Source: Proteus columbae
Lineage (GTDB): Bacteria; Pseudomonadota; Gammaproteobacteria; Enterobacterales; Enterobacteriaceae
Length of the DNA stretch: 64,000 nucleotides
Reading direction: 5' to 3'
Assembly (NCBI RefSeq): GCF_002777965.1
Contig: NZ_NGVR01000029.1
Coordinates: forward strand, 1 to 64,000
The notes beneath the pieces were generated by a model. That model had not been told where the DNA came from and made no database searches. It saw nothing but the letters and a program-made list of their open reading frames with translations. Positions 15,944-24,787 of this stretch are shown here, piece by piece; the first letter of the stretch is position 1; each line of letters opens with the position of its first letter. The position numbers were made by a program, and so were the translations under genes.

Positions 15944-16861
15944 TTACTCTTTTATCTTACCTTTATCTTTATCATTAATTTCAATCGGAATATAATAATT
16001 CACATCTCTTACTAAAGGAATTGGTTTATAAGCTAGGCTAGAAACCGGATATTCCTCTTTAAAAATGTATTCCTCAATATCGGGCGATCCTTTTTTTCTC
16101 GGTATATTTAACTTTCTAAGTAAAATACCATAAATATTATAGATAATATCTTTATACTCTAATGTGAGTAATTTTTCCGGGATCGTGAATTTAAGATATT
16201 TAGCATTCTCAATATGTGCTTTATGCAGAAATTGTGCATTATATACTTCAGGCTTATTTTCCATCATGGTTGCATATTTTATCGTTAATTCATTATTTTT
16301 CTTAGATAAAATATTATGTACCGCATAAACCCTCTCATGCTTGTAAAGTGCATTTTGAAAGAACACTTTCCAGTACTCTTCTCGTGATTTTTCTGTACTA
16401 AAATTCCAATCAATCATATTCGCTTTATAGGTATGCTCTATACCGATTAATGGAAGAGAGTCTATTGTGACAATTTCAATATCGAGGTTAAAACCACTAA
16501 ATTTTCTTAACGGTAATGTAAAGCCGTGAGCCTGCCAATTCTCTTTTCTACGATAATTATAAGGCGTCATATTAAACAGCTTTTTAAACGCTCTTGAGAA
16601 TGTCTGCTGAGAATCAAAACGATATTTTAATGCAATATCAAGTAGTGGCGTTCTTTGTAAACGTAATTCAACCGCAGCACAAGAAAGACGTCTTGCTCGA
16701 ATATAAGACGCTAATGTTAATCCTGTTTGCTCTTTAAACATGCGTTGAAGATGCCATTTGGAATATCCTGATTTTTGTGAAACATTCTCAAGTTTTAGAT
16801 CTTTCTCTAAATTTTCTTCAATCCAATAGATAATATCTGTAATGACATTTTCACTAAACAT
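15944..16861 (-). CDS. Rob-like AraC-family regulator
   Basis: This 305-aa protein closely follows E. coli Rob. Its N-terminal double helix-turn-helix (about 8-105) has GYSKWHLQRMFKEQTG, YIRARRLSCAAVELR and ALKYRFDSQQTFSRAFKKLF. The C-terminal about 190 residues form a GyrI-like effector domain (LPLIGIEHTYKANM, RKKGSPDIEEYIF). Rob proteins bind mar/sox/rob boxes and activate efflux, porin-control and stress genes. It is monocistronic and ends at the terminator at 15900-15926. Another Rob-family member elsewhere in the genome would be expected, so this may be a paralogue. Confidence 0.88.
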   Translation of the reverse strand: MFSENVITDIIYWIEENLEKDLKLENVSQKSGYSKWHLQRMFKEQTGLTLASYIRARRLSCAAVELRLQRTPLLDIALKYRFDSQQTFSRAFKKLFNMTPYNYRRKENWQAHGFTLPLRKFSGFNLDIEIVTIDSLPLIGIEHTYKANMIDWNFSTEKSREEYWKVFFQNALYKHERVYAVHNILSKKNNELTIKYATMMENKPEVYNAQFLHKAHIENAKYLKFTIPEKLLTLEYKDIIYNIYGILLRKLNIPRKKGSPDIEEYIFKEEYPVSSLAYKPIPLVRDVNYYIPIEINDKDKGKIKE

Positions 16862-17237
16862 ATTCTAGCTCTAATTAAAAAATTATTATTGGTGATAGTA
16901 AATAATACGCGTATCTAACCAATTTACATAAGATACTGTAATGAAATTAAGTTTGATTGTAAATTTATAAAAATATTTACTCTGATATTGGGTTTTAAAA
17001 TGATGCTTTATTTCGACAAACTGAATATTAATTATAACATGCTGATATTACTTGATAAGGTTGTAATGGTGTGAATAAAATAACGAACAATTAGATATTC
17101 TTTTTTAGATAAAATCTAAGCTAAAAGTGTTATTTTTAAAAATTGATTAATATCTTTATTTAAGAATAAAAATGTAAATAGCTATTATTCTAATTTAATA
17201 GAATATAACTACTGTTATTAAGTTAAAATTAAAAAAA
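16862..17237. other. intergenic, no gene seen
   Basis: Very AT-rich. It holds the promoter region of the Rob-like gene. I saw no clear mar box, RNA gene or coding frame. Confidence 0.6.
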
Positions 17238-17417
17238 TTAACTAAAAATAGAGAAGATAAGTGCCATAGGAAAGCTAAGAGGCCAAGTTAAGGCGATTAA
17301 TAATGCACTTAAAAGACGCATGGCTAGGCTAGGATCTTTGGTTAAAAAGAAAGTAATAATAAACGATATTACAGCCCCAATAAGGTAGCTTATTCCAATA
17401 ATAGAGATAGCAGACAT
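17238..17417 (-). CDS. GhoT/OrtT-family small membrane toxin
   Basis: A 59-aa protein beginning MSAISIIGISYLIG with two hydrophobic segments (about 3-24 and 36-57) and the family end RLLSALLIALTWPLSFP, MALIFSIF. This closely matches E. coli OrtT and GhoT, which share RxLSAFLVGxTWPMSxPVALLFSLF. These proteins insert in the inner membrane and lower proton motive force and ATP, favouring growth arrest. GhoT is paired with the antitoxin GhoS. No gene resembling GhoS flanks this one, so it looks OrtT-like. The ribosome site is weak. Confidence 0.85.
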   Translation of the reverse strand: MSAISIIGISYLIGAVISFIITFFLTKDPSLAMRLLSALLIALTWPLSFPMALIFSIFS

Positions 17418-17822
17418 AACAGATCATTCAGTAAATAGACTGCAATAATTGTACTCCAAAATTGTTAAAGAAACAGAGGAATAGGGCAAACTTTTCAATA
17501 AATGTCATTACTAATGTGCAAATTTTAAACATTCATCTCATTTTTGATCTCTGGTTTCTTTGGGATGTAATCACACAAGATAATAACAAGGTTAAAGCCG
17601 GGAAATCAAAAAATAAAATGTAATGCTTTGATTTAAATTATTATTTGTAACAACCTTTATTGTCTAGAAAAGAGAATTATTAAAAAATAGAACAAAATGG
17701 TATCGATCTTTTTTAGTGGTTTCACTATAAAAATTAAAATTTTTAAATGCTTATTTTTAAGGCAGGATAGTGATGAAGAGGTAAATTTGATGTTTGTAAA
17801 ATGTGCGGGCTAATTATATTAC

Positions 17823-17977
17823 ATCATGATATCGACAGAATGTAACAAATGGGATAAATGCCATTTTATACATACTTGCAGATAAATTGGCTTATGGATG
17901 GCGCGACTTAATGGATTTAAGCGTTAGCTAGGAAGCATTTAAAATCCCCTTTTAAAACTGAAAAGGGGATTTATTTT
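17823..17977 (+). ncRNA. candidate small RNA
   Basis: A promoter-like pair (TTGATG 17787-17792, TAATTA 17811-17816, 18-bp spacer) precedes about 150 nt without a reading frame. The stretch ends in a terminator with a 12-bp stem (AAATCCCCTTTT with AAAAGGGGATTT, loop 17954-17960) and ATTTTTAT. Several GGA motifs occur (in ATGGATGG, AATGGATT, TAGGAAG). It could be a CsrA-type sponge or base-pairing RNA, but no known family was recognised. Confidence 0.35.
17942..17972 (+). terminator. terminator without an upstream gene
   Basis: A 12-bp stem with 7-nt loop and a T-rich tail, 145 bp before the DUF924 gene. It has no coding gene to end on the plus strand. Confidence 0.75.
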
Positions 17978-18116
17978 TATGTCCTTTTCGGATAGGGGTT
18001 AATAGCCGCCACTATACTAAAATGGTAACTTATCAAAGTAGTAACCTATCAATGACGTTTATTTTGATGAAAATAAACGCTGTTTTGATTAATAAACAAC
18101 TAGCGTGGTAGTTTTT

Positions 18117-18659
18117 ATGATCCCTTATCAATCAACTTTGACGTTTTGGTTTGAAGAATGCACACCAGAGCAATGGTTTAAAAAAGATACTCAGTTTGAT
18201 AAAGAAATTAGCCGCAGATTTGGTGAATTATGTTTAAGCGCGAGTCGTGGCGAGCTGGCATCATGGAGAGAAACGATAGAAGGGCGCTTAGCTGAGATTA
18301 TTATTCTTGATCAGTTCTCACGTAATATTTGGCGTGATACGCCAAAAGCCTTCGCCCAAGATAATATGGCATTAATCTTAGCGCAAGAAGCTATTCGGTT
18401 ACCTGAATATCTGACATTAACACCCGTAAAACGTAAGTTTATGATCATGCCATTTATGCATTCAGAATCACCTAAGATTCATCAGGATGCAGTTGTCTTG
18501 TTTTCTCAGCTTAATGATGAAAATACTTATCAATATGAACTAAGACACAAAGAAATTATTGATAAATATGGTCGCTATCCTCATCGTAATGGGATCTTAG
18601 GCAGAACATCTACACCAGAAGAATTAGATTTTTTACAGCAACCAGGCTCTTCATTCTAA
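18117..18659 (+). CDS. DUF924 family protein
   Basis: A 180-aa protein of the DUF924 family: FWFEECTPEQWFKKDTQFD, then LAEIIILDQFSRNIWRDTPKAF, MPFMHSES, and YGRYPHRNGILGRTSTPEE near the end. The family is predicted to be helical with a TPR-like fold, and its function is unknown. The ATG at 18117 is preferred. An in-frame GTG at 18105 is also possible. The gene is monocistronic, ending at the terminator at 18661-18690. Confidence 0.88.
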   Translation: MIPYQSTLTFWFEECTPEQWFKKDTQFDKEISRRFGELCLSASRGELASWRETIEGRLAEIIILDQFSRNIWRDTPKAFAQDNMALILAQEAIRLPEYLTLTPVKRKFMIMPFMHSESPKIHQDAVVLFSQLNDENTYQYELRHKEIIDKYGRYPHRNGILGRTSTPEELDFLQQPGSSF

Positions 18660-18660
18660 A

Positions 18661-18690
18661 AAAATGCATACCTTTTCGGGTATGCATTTT
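18661..18690. terminator. bidirectional terminator
   Basis: AAAATGCATACC / GGTATGCATTTT with a 6-nt loop between the converging DUF924 and dms operons. Confidence 0.88.
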
Positions 18691-18732
18691 TGTTTCTTTT
18701 CTATGATTGATTAATCAACCATAACATCAAGA

Positions 18733-19509
18733 TTACATTGTAATATGCCATAAGTTATAGAAGGCGATACGACCTGATAATTCGGCAATAATAACCGCGG
18801 CTGCACAAGTTGCCAGCGTCATTTTTGATGCTTGCGCTTTTACTGCAGTAAATCCTACGATAACCACACCTAATGCTAATACCGCTAATTGGAATCCCCA
18901 AAATAGAGATTGATCAGCGCTGAGTTCTGGGCCTGTAAAACCAAGGAAGCTAACATAACCAGAGCGAGTCGCAAAAGTGATAATGGCACCGATAATAAAG
19001 GATAATGCACCTAAACGTCTTGCACCTGTTGCCATTGCTAATACACCACCGCCAACTAATAGCGTCATCCAAAATTGCAATGTGGTGTAGTCTGTATTCC
19101 AGTTAGCAATTGTAGGAATATGATAAACTTGTGGAATTGACCAAACAAATGCTAGACCAAAAACAACGGTAAATAGGTTACAAATTTCACGTAAGCCCTT
19201 CCATTTTTTCATCACAGTGAGTGCAACAGTTGCAAAAGCAAAACCTGTAAACACACCACTTAAAAATGCTTCGTTACTCATTGGAGAACGGCCAACGCCT
19301 AAAAGCATATTGAAAAAACGCAGTGGCTGACCAACGTGTAATCCGCCAATACCTAAGCCAACTAATGTTAAAATCAGGGCTAAAATATTAGCATTACGCA
19401 GTTGGTTTTCATCAATTTGACCTAATTTTTTACTGATATAAGCAATAAGAAACAGGCCTGCTGCTGACGAACCTAAAACAGTAAAAAAGACTAGAGGAAG
19501 TTCATGCAT
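18733..19509 (-). CDS. dmsC: DmsC-like membrane anchor of DMSO reductase
   Basis: A 258-aa integral membrane protein with about eight hydrophobic helices, beginning MHELPLVFFTVLGSSAAG. DmsC proteins anchor DmsAB to the inner membrane and oxidise menaquinol, passing electrons to DmsB. It is somewhat shorter than E. coli DmsC (287 aa). It is the last gene of the operon, 3 bp after dmsB. Confidence 0.88.
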   Translation of the reverse strand: MHELPLVFFTVLGSSAAGLFLIAYISKKLGQIDENQLRNANILALILTLVGLGIGGLHVGQPLRFFNMLLGVGRSPMSNEAFLSGVFTGFAFATVALTVMKKWKGLREICNLFTVVFGLAFVWSIPQVYHIPTIANWNTDYTTLQFWMTLLVGGGVLAMATGARRLGALSFIIGAIITFATRSGYVSFLGFTGPELSADQSLFWGFQLAVLALGVVIVGFTAVKAQASKMTLATCAAAVIIAELSGRIAFYNLWHITM

Positions 19510-19512
19510 GGT

Positions 19513-20130
19513 TTATACCTCCGCCGCATTTTGAACTGAGCCGGTTTTATCACCAGAAGGTTTCGCTTCTTTGTGTGCTTTGATCACGATATTTGGATTG
19601 GTCAAGCTAGGATCAGGCATTGGTGCGATACCACATTCGGTACCATGTTTTGCTCTGATCACTTCAATATCATCAAAATCAAGTGCACGTTGAGGACAAG
19701 ACTCAACACAAACCGGTTTCATGCCTTGGGCTACACGTTCGTAGCAACCATCACACTTAGACATGAGTTTTTTCTTCTCATCGAATTGTGGAGCACCATA
19801 AGGGCAACGTAATTCGCAATAACGGCAACCAACACAAATATCTTGGTTAACAACCACTAAACCATCTTCTTCACGTTTATGCATAGCGCCAGTTGGGCAA
19901 CCTGCAACGCAAGTAGGGTTTGAACAATGGTTACAAGAAATGGATAAATAATAACTATAGATATTTTGTGTCCAGATCCCGTCTTGTTTTGCCCAACTAC
20001 CACCACCGTATTCATAAACACGGCGGAATTTAGGGCCTAAATCTAAATCTTTTTCATCCTTGCAACTGACTTGACATGTTTTACAGCCAGTGCATTTAGT
20101 GGAGTCAAAATAAAAACCATATTGCTTCAT
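19513..20130 (-). CDS. dmsB: DMSO reductase iron-sulfur subunit
   Basis: A 205-aa protein, the same length as E. coli DmsB. It has four cysteine clusters for four [4Fe-4S] centres: CTGCKTCQVSC, CNHCSNPTCVAGCPTGA, CVGCRYCELRCPYGAP and CDGCYERVAQGMKPVCVESCP. It carries electrons from DmsC to the molybdenum site in DmsA. It lies 11 bp after dmsA. Confidence 0.94.
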   Translation of the reverse strand: MKQYGFYFDSTKCTGCKTCQVSCKDEKDLDLGPKFRRVYEYGGGSWAKQDGIWTQNIYSYYLSISCNHCSNPTCVAGCPTGAMHKREEDGLVVVNQDICVGCRYCELRCPYGAPQFDEKKKLMSKCDGCYERVAQGMKPVCVESCPQRALDFDDIEVIRAKHGTECGIAPMPDPSLTNPNIVIKAHKEAKPSGDKTGSVQNAAEV

Positions 20131-20141
20131 GAGTTAACTCC

Positions 20142-22574
20142 TTATGCACGTTTCACTTCAACAAGGTTTGTATGTTGTGGATTTCCTTTAGCAAACGGCG
20201 ATGGGTGCCAGCTTGTTAATGTATTAATACATCCACCTGTATCTACACCTGTTGTATCAAGTGAACGCCATGCACCTTGCGGTACTGCAATCACACCAGG
20301 TAATACACGATCTGTCACTTTGACGAGAATATTTAAACGACCACGAGCATTATAAATCTCAGCAATATCGCCAGATTTTAATCCACGTTCAGCGGCATCA
20401 ATTGGGTTTAACCAGAATTGATGAGGAATAGCTTCACGTAACATAGCAACGTTATAGTAACTTGAGTGAACGTGGCCTTTATCGTGGAAACCCGTCATTT
20501 GCAGAGGGAATTTCTCTTTAAGCTTAACGTTTTCAACGCCTTCTTCATTTTTACAATATTCTGGAATTGCAGGAATACGATCGCCTTCTGGTAAAACCCA
20601 GCCATCAGTATCTTGCATAAGCTTCTCAGAATAAATTTCAATCTTACCTGACGCTGTTTTTAATGGATTAGCGATAGGATCTTGACGGAATGCTTCAAGT
20701 GCAACGTATTGATTACGGTTAGGTAATTTACGATCGATAATTCCTACATCATTAGTTTCTGCAAATGTAGGCAGCGCTGGGTTTTTCTCACGCATTTGGT
20801 TATAGCAATATTCAATCCACTCTTCGTAAGTACGTCCTTCAGTGAATTGCTCTTTGGTACCCATTTTTTCTGCAATGTCGGTTAAGACATCATAGCAAGG
20901 GCGGTTTTCCCAAAGTGGTTTAATCGCATTTTGTAAACGGACGACATAGTGGTAAGCACCACTTGCGTAAGAGTTGTTGATAAGATCGTTTGTCTCAACT
21001 GTTGTCACATCTGGCAGTAAAATATCAGCGTATTTTGCAGATGGTGTCATGTGGTTATCCCACACTAAAATAAACTCACATTTTGATTCATCTTGCAGTA
21101 AATCATGTGTTTTATTCAAGTCAGCGTGTTGGTTACCAATCACGTTACTGGAATAACACCACATAAATTTAATACCCGTATCGAGTTTATCTTTATTTCT
21201 GATACCCGCATTTTTGCTGGTAAGTTGATCACCACGAGCAATTGCTTCAGACCACATAAATGTAGGGATCAAGGTCTTAACTGGATTAGGTAGAGCAAAG
21301 CTTGCAACTGGATACGCAACGTTACCGCCCCAACAACCTGTATTTGTACCAGGACGACCAATATGGCCTGACATTAATGGTAGCATCATAATTGCACGAC
21401 AGGCTTGCTCACCATTTGAAGTACGCTGAATACCCCAACCTTGAGAGATCCACGCAGCTCTTGCACCGCCAATTTCACGCGCTAATTGGATAATACGTGC
21501 AACAGAAATACCAGTTAATTTACTTGCCCACTCTGGTGTTTTTGCAATGCCATCAGGGCCATTACCTAAAATGTAATCTTTATAAGAGCCATTTTCAGGT
21601 GCTGATGCAGGTAATGTTTGTTTATCCCAACCGACACAATATTCACGTAAGAAATCTTCATCGGTGATACCTTCTTGGATCATCACATAGCCTAATGCAG
21701 CAACTAACGCAGCATCAGTACCCGGATAAATAGGGATCCATTCGGCACCTAATGTTGTCACACTATCAGTACGACGAGGGTCAATAATGATAACTTTACT
21801 TTTGCTCTTATCTAACGCATTTAACGTTTCATAGAACTGACCACCACCAGACATACGTGTTTCAGCAAGGTTATGACCAAACATTACAACTAAGTCTGAA
21901 TTCTCAATTTCGGTTAACAGTGATTCCAGCATGTCGCCATAAACATAAGGCACAATACCGGTTAATTGAGAGTATGAATAAGTACCATAGTCACTTAAAA
22001 AACCACCAACAGTACTTAATAAGCGTTTACATGCCGTTCTACCGTGTAAATTGGCACCTGTAGAGCCTGTACCATATTGGTAATAAATGGACTCATTACC
22101 GTATTTTTCGATGGTATATTTTAATTTTTCCGCGATGATTGAAGTCGCTTCATCCCAAGAAATACGCTCAAATTTACCTTCACCGCGTTTACCAACACGT
22201 TTCATTGGGTATTTTAAACGATCGGGGTTATACGTTTTCCAACGTACAGAACGACCACGCAGACACGGACGAATTTGGTGAAGACCAAATGTTGAATCGT
22301 CATACATAGTTTCATTAGAAATACGACGAATAACACCATCTTTCACATGAACTTTTAATGGACAACGGCTACCACAGTTCACTAAACATGCACTGTATTT
22401 GATAGTTTCAGAAGTCTCATCAGGACGAATACCCTGGGGAGTTTGAGCATTAGCAGCGAATGGTAATGAAACCGTTCCTGCAACAGCGGCAGCACCAGAA
22501 ATAACTGCTGCAGACTGAATGAATCCACGCCGACTCATTTCAGTAATAGAAGTATTATTTTTAATTTTTGACAT
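20142..22574 (-). CDS. dmsA: DMSO reductase catalytic subunit (molybdopterin)
   Basis: About 810 aa, close to E. coli DmsA. A twin-arginine signal (SRRGFIQSAAV) is followed by a Cys motif (CLVNCGSRCPLKV) and a molybdopterin core, with the likely Mo-ligating Ser in DYGTYSYSQ and the C-terminal VPQGAWRS, NTLTSW motifs. It reduces DMSO or related S/N-oxides as a terminal electron acceptor in the anaerobic chain. The start at 22574 has AGGG 8 nt upstream. In-frame ATGs at 22580 and 22598 are less well placed. An FNR-like site lies about 80 bp upstream. Confidence 0.93.
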   Translation of the reverse strand: MSKIKNNTSITEMSRRGFIQSAAVISGAAAVAGTVSLPFAANAQTPQGIRPDETSETIKYSACLVNCGSRCPLKVHVKDGVIRRISNETMYDDSTFGLHQIRPCLRGRSVRWKTYNPDRLKYPMKRVGKRGEGKFERISWDEATSIIAEKLKYTIEKYGNESIYYQYGTGSTGANLHGRTACKRLLSTVGGFLSDYGTYSYSQLTGIVPYVYGDMLESLLTEIENSDLVVMFGHNLAETRMSGGGQFYETLNALDKSKSKVIIIDPRRTDSVTTLGAEWIPIYPGTDAALVAALGYVMIQEGITDEDFLREYCVGWDKQTLPASAPENGSYKDYILGNGPDGIAKTPEWASKLTGISVARIIQLAREIGGARAAWISQGWGIQRTSNGEQACRAIMMLPLMSGHIGRPGTNTGCWGGNVAYPVASFALPNPVKTLIPTFMWSEAIARGDQLTSKNAGIRNKDKLDTGIKFMWCYSSNVIGNQHADLNKTHDLLQDESKCEFILVWDNHMTPSAKYADILLPDVTTVETNDLINNSYASGAYHYVVRLQNAIKPLWENRPCYDVLTDIAEKMGTKEQFTEGRTYEEWIEYCYNQMREKNPALPTFAETNDVGIIDRKLPNRNQYVALEAFRQDPIANPLKTASGKIEIYSEKLMQDTDGWVLPEGDRIPAIPEYCKNEEGVENVKLKEKFPLQMTGFHDKGHVHSSYYNVAMLREAIPHQFWLNPIDAAERGLKSGDIAEIYNARGRLNILVKVTDRVLPGVIAVPQGAWRSLDTTGVDTGGCINTLTSWHPSPFAKGNPQHTNLVEVKRA

Positions 22575-22647
22575 TGACATTACCCTAACATTTTTCACAA
22601 CAAGTAAAGTTGTATATATATGTTAAGTTATAACCCTTCTACCTATA

Positions 22648-22661
22648 ATGATTTATATCAA
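22648..22661. promoter_or_regulatory. FNR-like site for dmsABC
   Basis: ATGAT-TTAT-ATCAA matches TTGAT-N4-ATCAA at 9 of 10 conserved positions. It is centred about 80 bp before the dmsA start, in keeping with anaerobic activation of dms operons. Confidence 0.65.
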
Positions 22662-22887
22662 TATAAAAAATGTTAATAACGTTATATAAAAAAATAATTA
22701 TTAAACAAATGGTTACAATTTCTGATTAATACCACTTTAGTGGTAAATAAAATATCAAATAAATAGGAACTAACAATTGATCGATGTATAAAAAACAATA
22801 TAGCGATTCTTATTTATATATAGAAAAACAAGATTGTTAACATGATAACAAAATAAGAGATTAAGAATATTTGTTAATAAGAAAAGT

Positions 22888-22914
22888 AAAAAAGGAGAAT
22901 AATTCTCCTTTTTT
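22888..22914. terminator. terminator of ybdG
   Basis: AAAAAAGGAGAA / TTCTCCTTTTTT stem directly after the minus-strand channel gene. Confidence 0.85.
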
Positions 22915-22932
22915 ACTCAATACGAAAATGAT

Positions 22933-24189
22933 TTATTGCGGATTATTTTCGACAGGAAATCTGAGTGCTCTTACATCATTTCCAGTTGGAGATTGGTGAA
23001 CTCTTAAGCCGAATTGAGGCAAAATAGCAAAGATATGATCAAATATATCTGATTGAATCGCCTCGTATTGAACCCAAACGGTGGTGTTTGTAAAAGCGTA
23101 AATTTCAATGGGAAGTCCATCGGAGGTTGGCGCTAATTGTCTTACCATAATCGTCATTTGCTTATGAACATTAGGATGGTTTTTTAAATAAGCTTCAACA
23201 TACGCACGGAAGGTTCCAATATTAGTCATGCCTCGTTGGTTTAATGGCGTTTGACATTCATTGCCCAAGGTTGCATTGAATTGATTAATTTCACTTTCCT
23301 TATTTTTTATATAAGGAGCCAACAAGTGAGCCTTTTCTAGATCATCAAGTTGTTTTTTATCTAAAAAATGGATGCTATTAATATCAAGAGCAAGACTTCG
23401 TTTAATACGACGTCCTCCTGATTTTGTCATTGCTTGCCAGTTTTTAAAGGAATCTGAAATTAGAGAATAAGTTGGAATAGTCGTAACGGTATTATCCCAA
23501 TTACGCACTTTAACGGTTGTTAAACTAATATCAATGACAGCGCCATCAGCACCATATTTAGGCATTTCTAGCCAGTCACCAAGGCTTATCATGTTGTTTG
23601 CAGATAATTGAATACCGGCGACTAATCCCATAATAGGGTCTTTAAACACCAACATTAATACCGCCGTCATGGCGCCTAAACCACTAAGTAAAATAAGGGG
23701 GGATTTGCCAATAAGTAGAGAAATAATCATTATCCCAATCAGCACAGAAGCGGCGAGTTTTAAGCTTTGAAAAATACCTTTTAATGGTAATCGGCCAAAT
23801 GAAGATGAATTTCTCATGATCTGCATACAGAGATCCATAATAGAGAAAAGCATCAACAAGCCAAAAATTAAGCACCACGCTTGTGCACTGGTGGTGAGAA
23901 TTTCTTGTGTTTTACCTGATCCCATCCACACCAGCGCTTGAATATTAACAACAACGCCTTGGATTAAAAAAGCAAAACGACTAAATAGTTTATTTATTTC
24001 TAGAGAAAGTTGCCATTTCTGATCGTATTGACTTATTGCTTTGGAAATTTTAGGTAAGACCAACTTGTGCAAAATAAAATGGAGAATGATTGCGACAAGA
24101 AAAATAATGGCTAAAACGAGTAGGAGAGAAGCGACTTGGGCGTACTCCTCATTGAATTGACGTATCCATGTAAGCAGTTGCTGCTGCAT
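22933..24189 (-). CDS. ybdG: YbdG-type miniconductance mechanosensitive channel
   Basis: A 418-aa MscS-superfamily protein with several N-terminal membrane helices and a pore/beta region nearly identical to E. coli YbdG ([69 protein letters not shown]). The C-terminal [17 protein letters not shown] is also shared. It opens under membrane tension and gives small (MscM) conductance, protecting against hypo-osmotic shock. It is monocistronic with its own terminator. Confidence 0.93.
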   Translation of the reverse strand: MQQQLLTWIRQFNEEYAQVASLLLVLAIIFLVAIILHFILHKLVLPKISKAISQYDQKWQLSLEINKLFSRFAFLIQGVVVNIQALVWMGSGKTQEILTTSAQAWCLIFGLLMLFSIMDLCMQIMRNSSSFGRLPLKGIFQSLKLAASVLIGIMIISLLIGKSPLILLSGLGAMTAVLMLVFKDPIMGLVAGIQLSANNMISLGDWLEMPKYGADGAVIDISLTTVKVRNWDNTVTTIPTYSLISDSFKNWQAMTKSGGRRIKRSLALDINSIHFLDKKQLDDLEKAHLLAPYIKNKESEINQFNATLGNECQTPLNQRGMTNIGTFRAYVEAYLKNHPNVHKQMTIMVRQLAPTSDGLPIEIYAFTNTTVWVQYEAIQSDIFDHIFAILPQFGLRVHQSPTGNDVRALRFPVENNPQ

Positions 24190-24322
24190 AAAATATCCTC
24201 ATAGTTAATGTAGATTGTATATTAAGAGTATAGAAAAGAGAGCTTAGTTCAAGAAGGTGAATTTTTTGTTACGAAAAATACGAGGGTAAATGAGATGATA
24301 AATAAGCGTAGCAGAGTGAATA

Positions 24323-24370
24323 AAAGCCAGAAATAGTCTTTTGTGCGATGAGGGTGCTATTTCTGGCTTT
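24323..24370. terminator. large inverted repeat, likely terminator of the 24-codon gene
   Basis: Perfect 14-bp arms (AAAGCCAGAAATAG / CTATTTCTGGCTTT) with a 20-nt loop. Read on the minus strand it is followed by TTTTATTC and lies 28 nt after the stop of the small gene at 24399-24473. Confidence 0.7.
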
Positions 24371-24398
24371 ATGCTGTATTTTATTTTAAATCAAATAA

Positions 24399-24473
24399 TT
24401 ACAGTAAGCGAGTTGATGATAATTTTACAACAACTTGGTGCAGGTTAGTAATAAAAGAAGTCATTGATTTCAT
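24399..24473 (-). CDS. candidate 24-aa small protein
   Basis: The frame starts MKSMTSFITNLHQVV and ends SSTRLL. AGGA stands 8-10 nt before the ATG, and a strong hairpin terminator follows. The sequence is amphipathic rather than a clear membrane helix. A perfect CRP palindrome lies 23 bp upstream, too close to activate from the usual -41.5 or -61.5 position but well placed to repress. No known small-protein family was recognised. Confidence 0.5.
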   Translation of the reverse strand: MKSMTSFITNLHQVVVKLSSTRLL

Positions 24474-24787
24474 ATTAAGTGTCCTATTAATAAAATGTGA
24501 TTCATGTCACAAATATTTTCTGAGACTGATTTTAATCACATTTTCATAACAGTCAATAGCTTTATACAAAAATATTTTAAAATTTAAATTATTTTTTATT
24601 TTGAGGTTACTTTTTATGTAATGAATCAAACGAAGGATAATGAAGTGTTTGTTTATCTTATTGTTTATAATCATTTTTTATTTGTTTCTGTTAACAATGC
24701 TCAGTTGCCTTTTTTCTATTGTGATTTTCACTCAAATTTTTTGCTTTAAGCTAAAAATGGAATCGGAAAAAGAAAGGAAATCACTCA
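24474..24787. other. intergenic region between the small gene and the Ig-like orphan
   Basis: It contains the CRP palindrome and a probable plus-strand promoter. A 65-codon plus-strand frame from 24640 with a hydrophobic start has a ribosome site too close to its ATG (2 nt) and overlaps the next gene. It is doubtful. Confidence 0.55.
24496..24511. promoter_or_regulatory. perfect CRP-binding palindrome
   Basis: TGTGATTCATGTCACA has both consensus arms TGTGA and TCACA with the standard 6-bp spacer. On the plus strand, TTTAAT at 24531-24536 could be the -10 of a promoter with CRP near -40 (class II), leading to the gene at 24788. Confidence 0.8.

Larger units (their letters stand above)
17418..18116. 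other. intergenic region with one RNA candidate
   Basis: No coding frame is supported here. A terminator hairpin at 17942-17972 with no gene before it points to a small RNA (listed separately). The remainder is AT-rich sequence upstream of the toxin and DUF924 genes. Confidence 0.6.
22599..22932. other. dmsA upstream region
   Basis: AT-rich spacer with the FNR-like site and, at its left end in gene order, the terminator of the ybdG transcript. No coding frame is supported. Confidence 0.6.
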
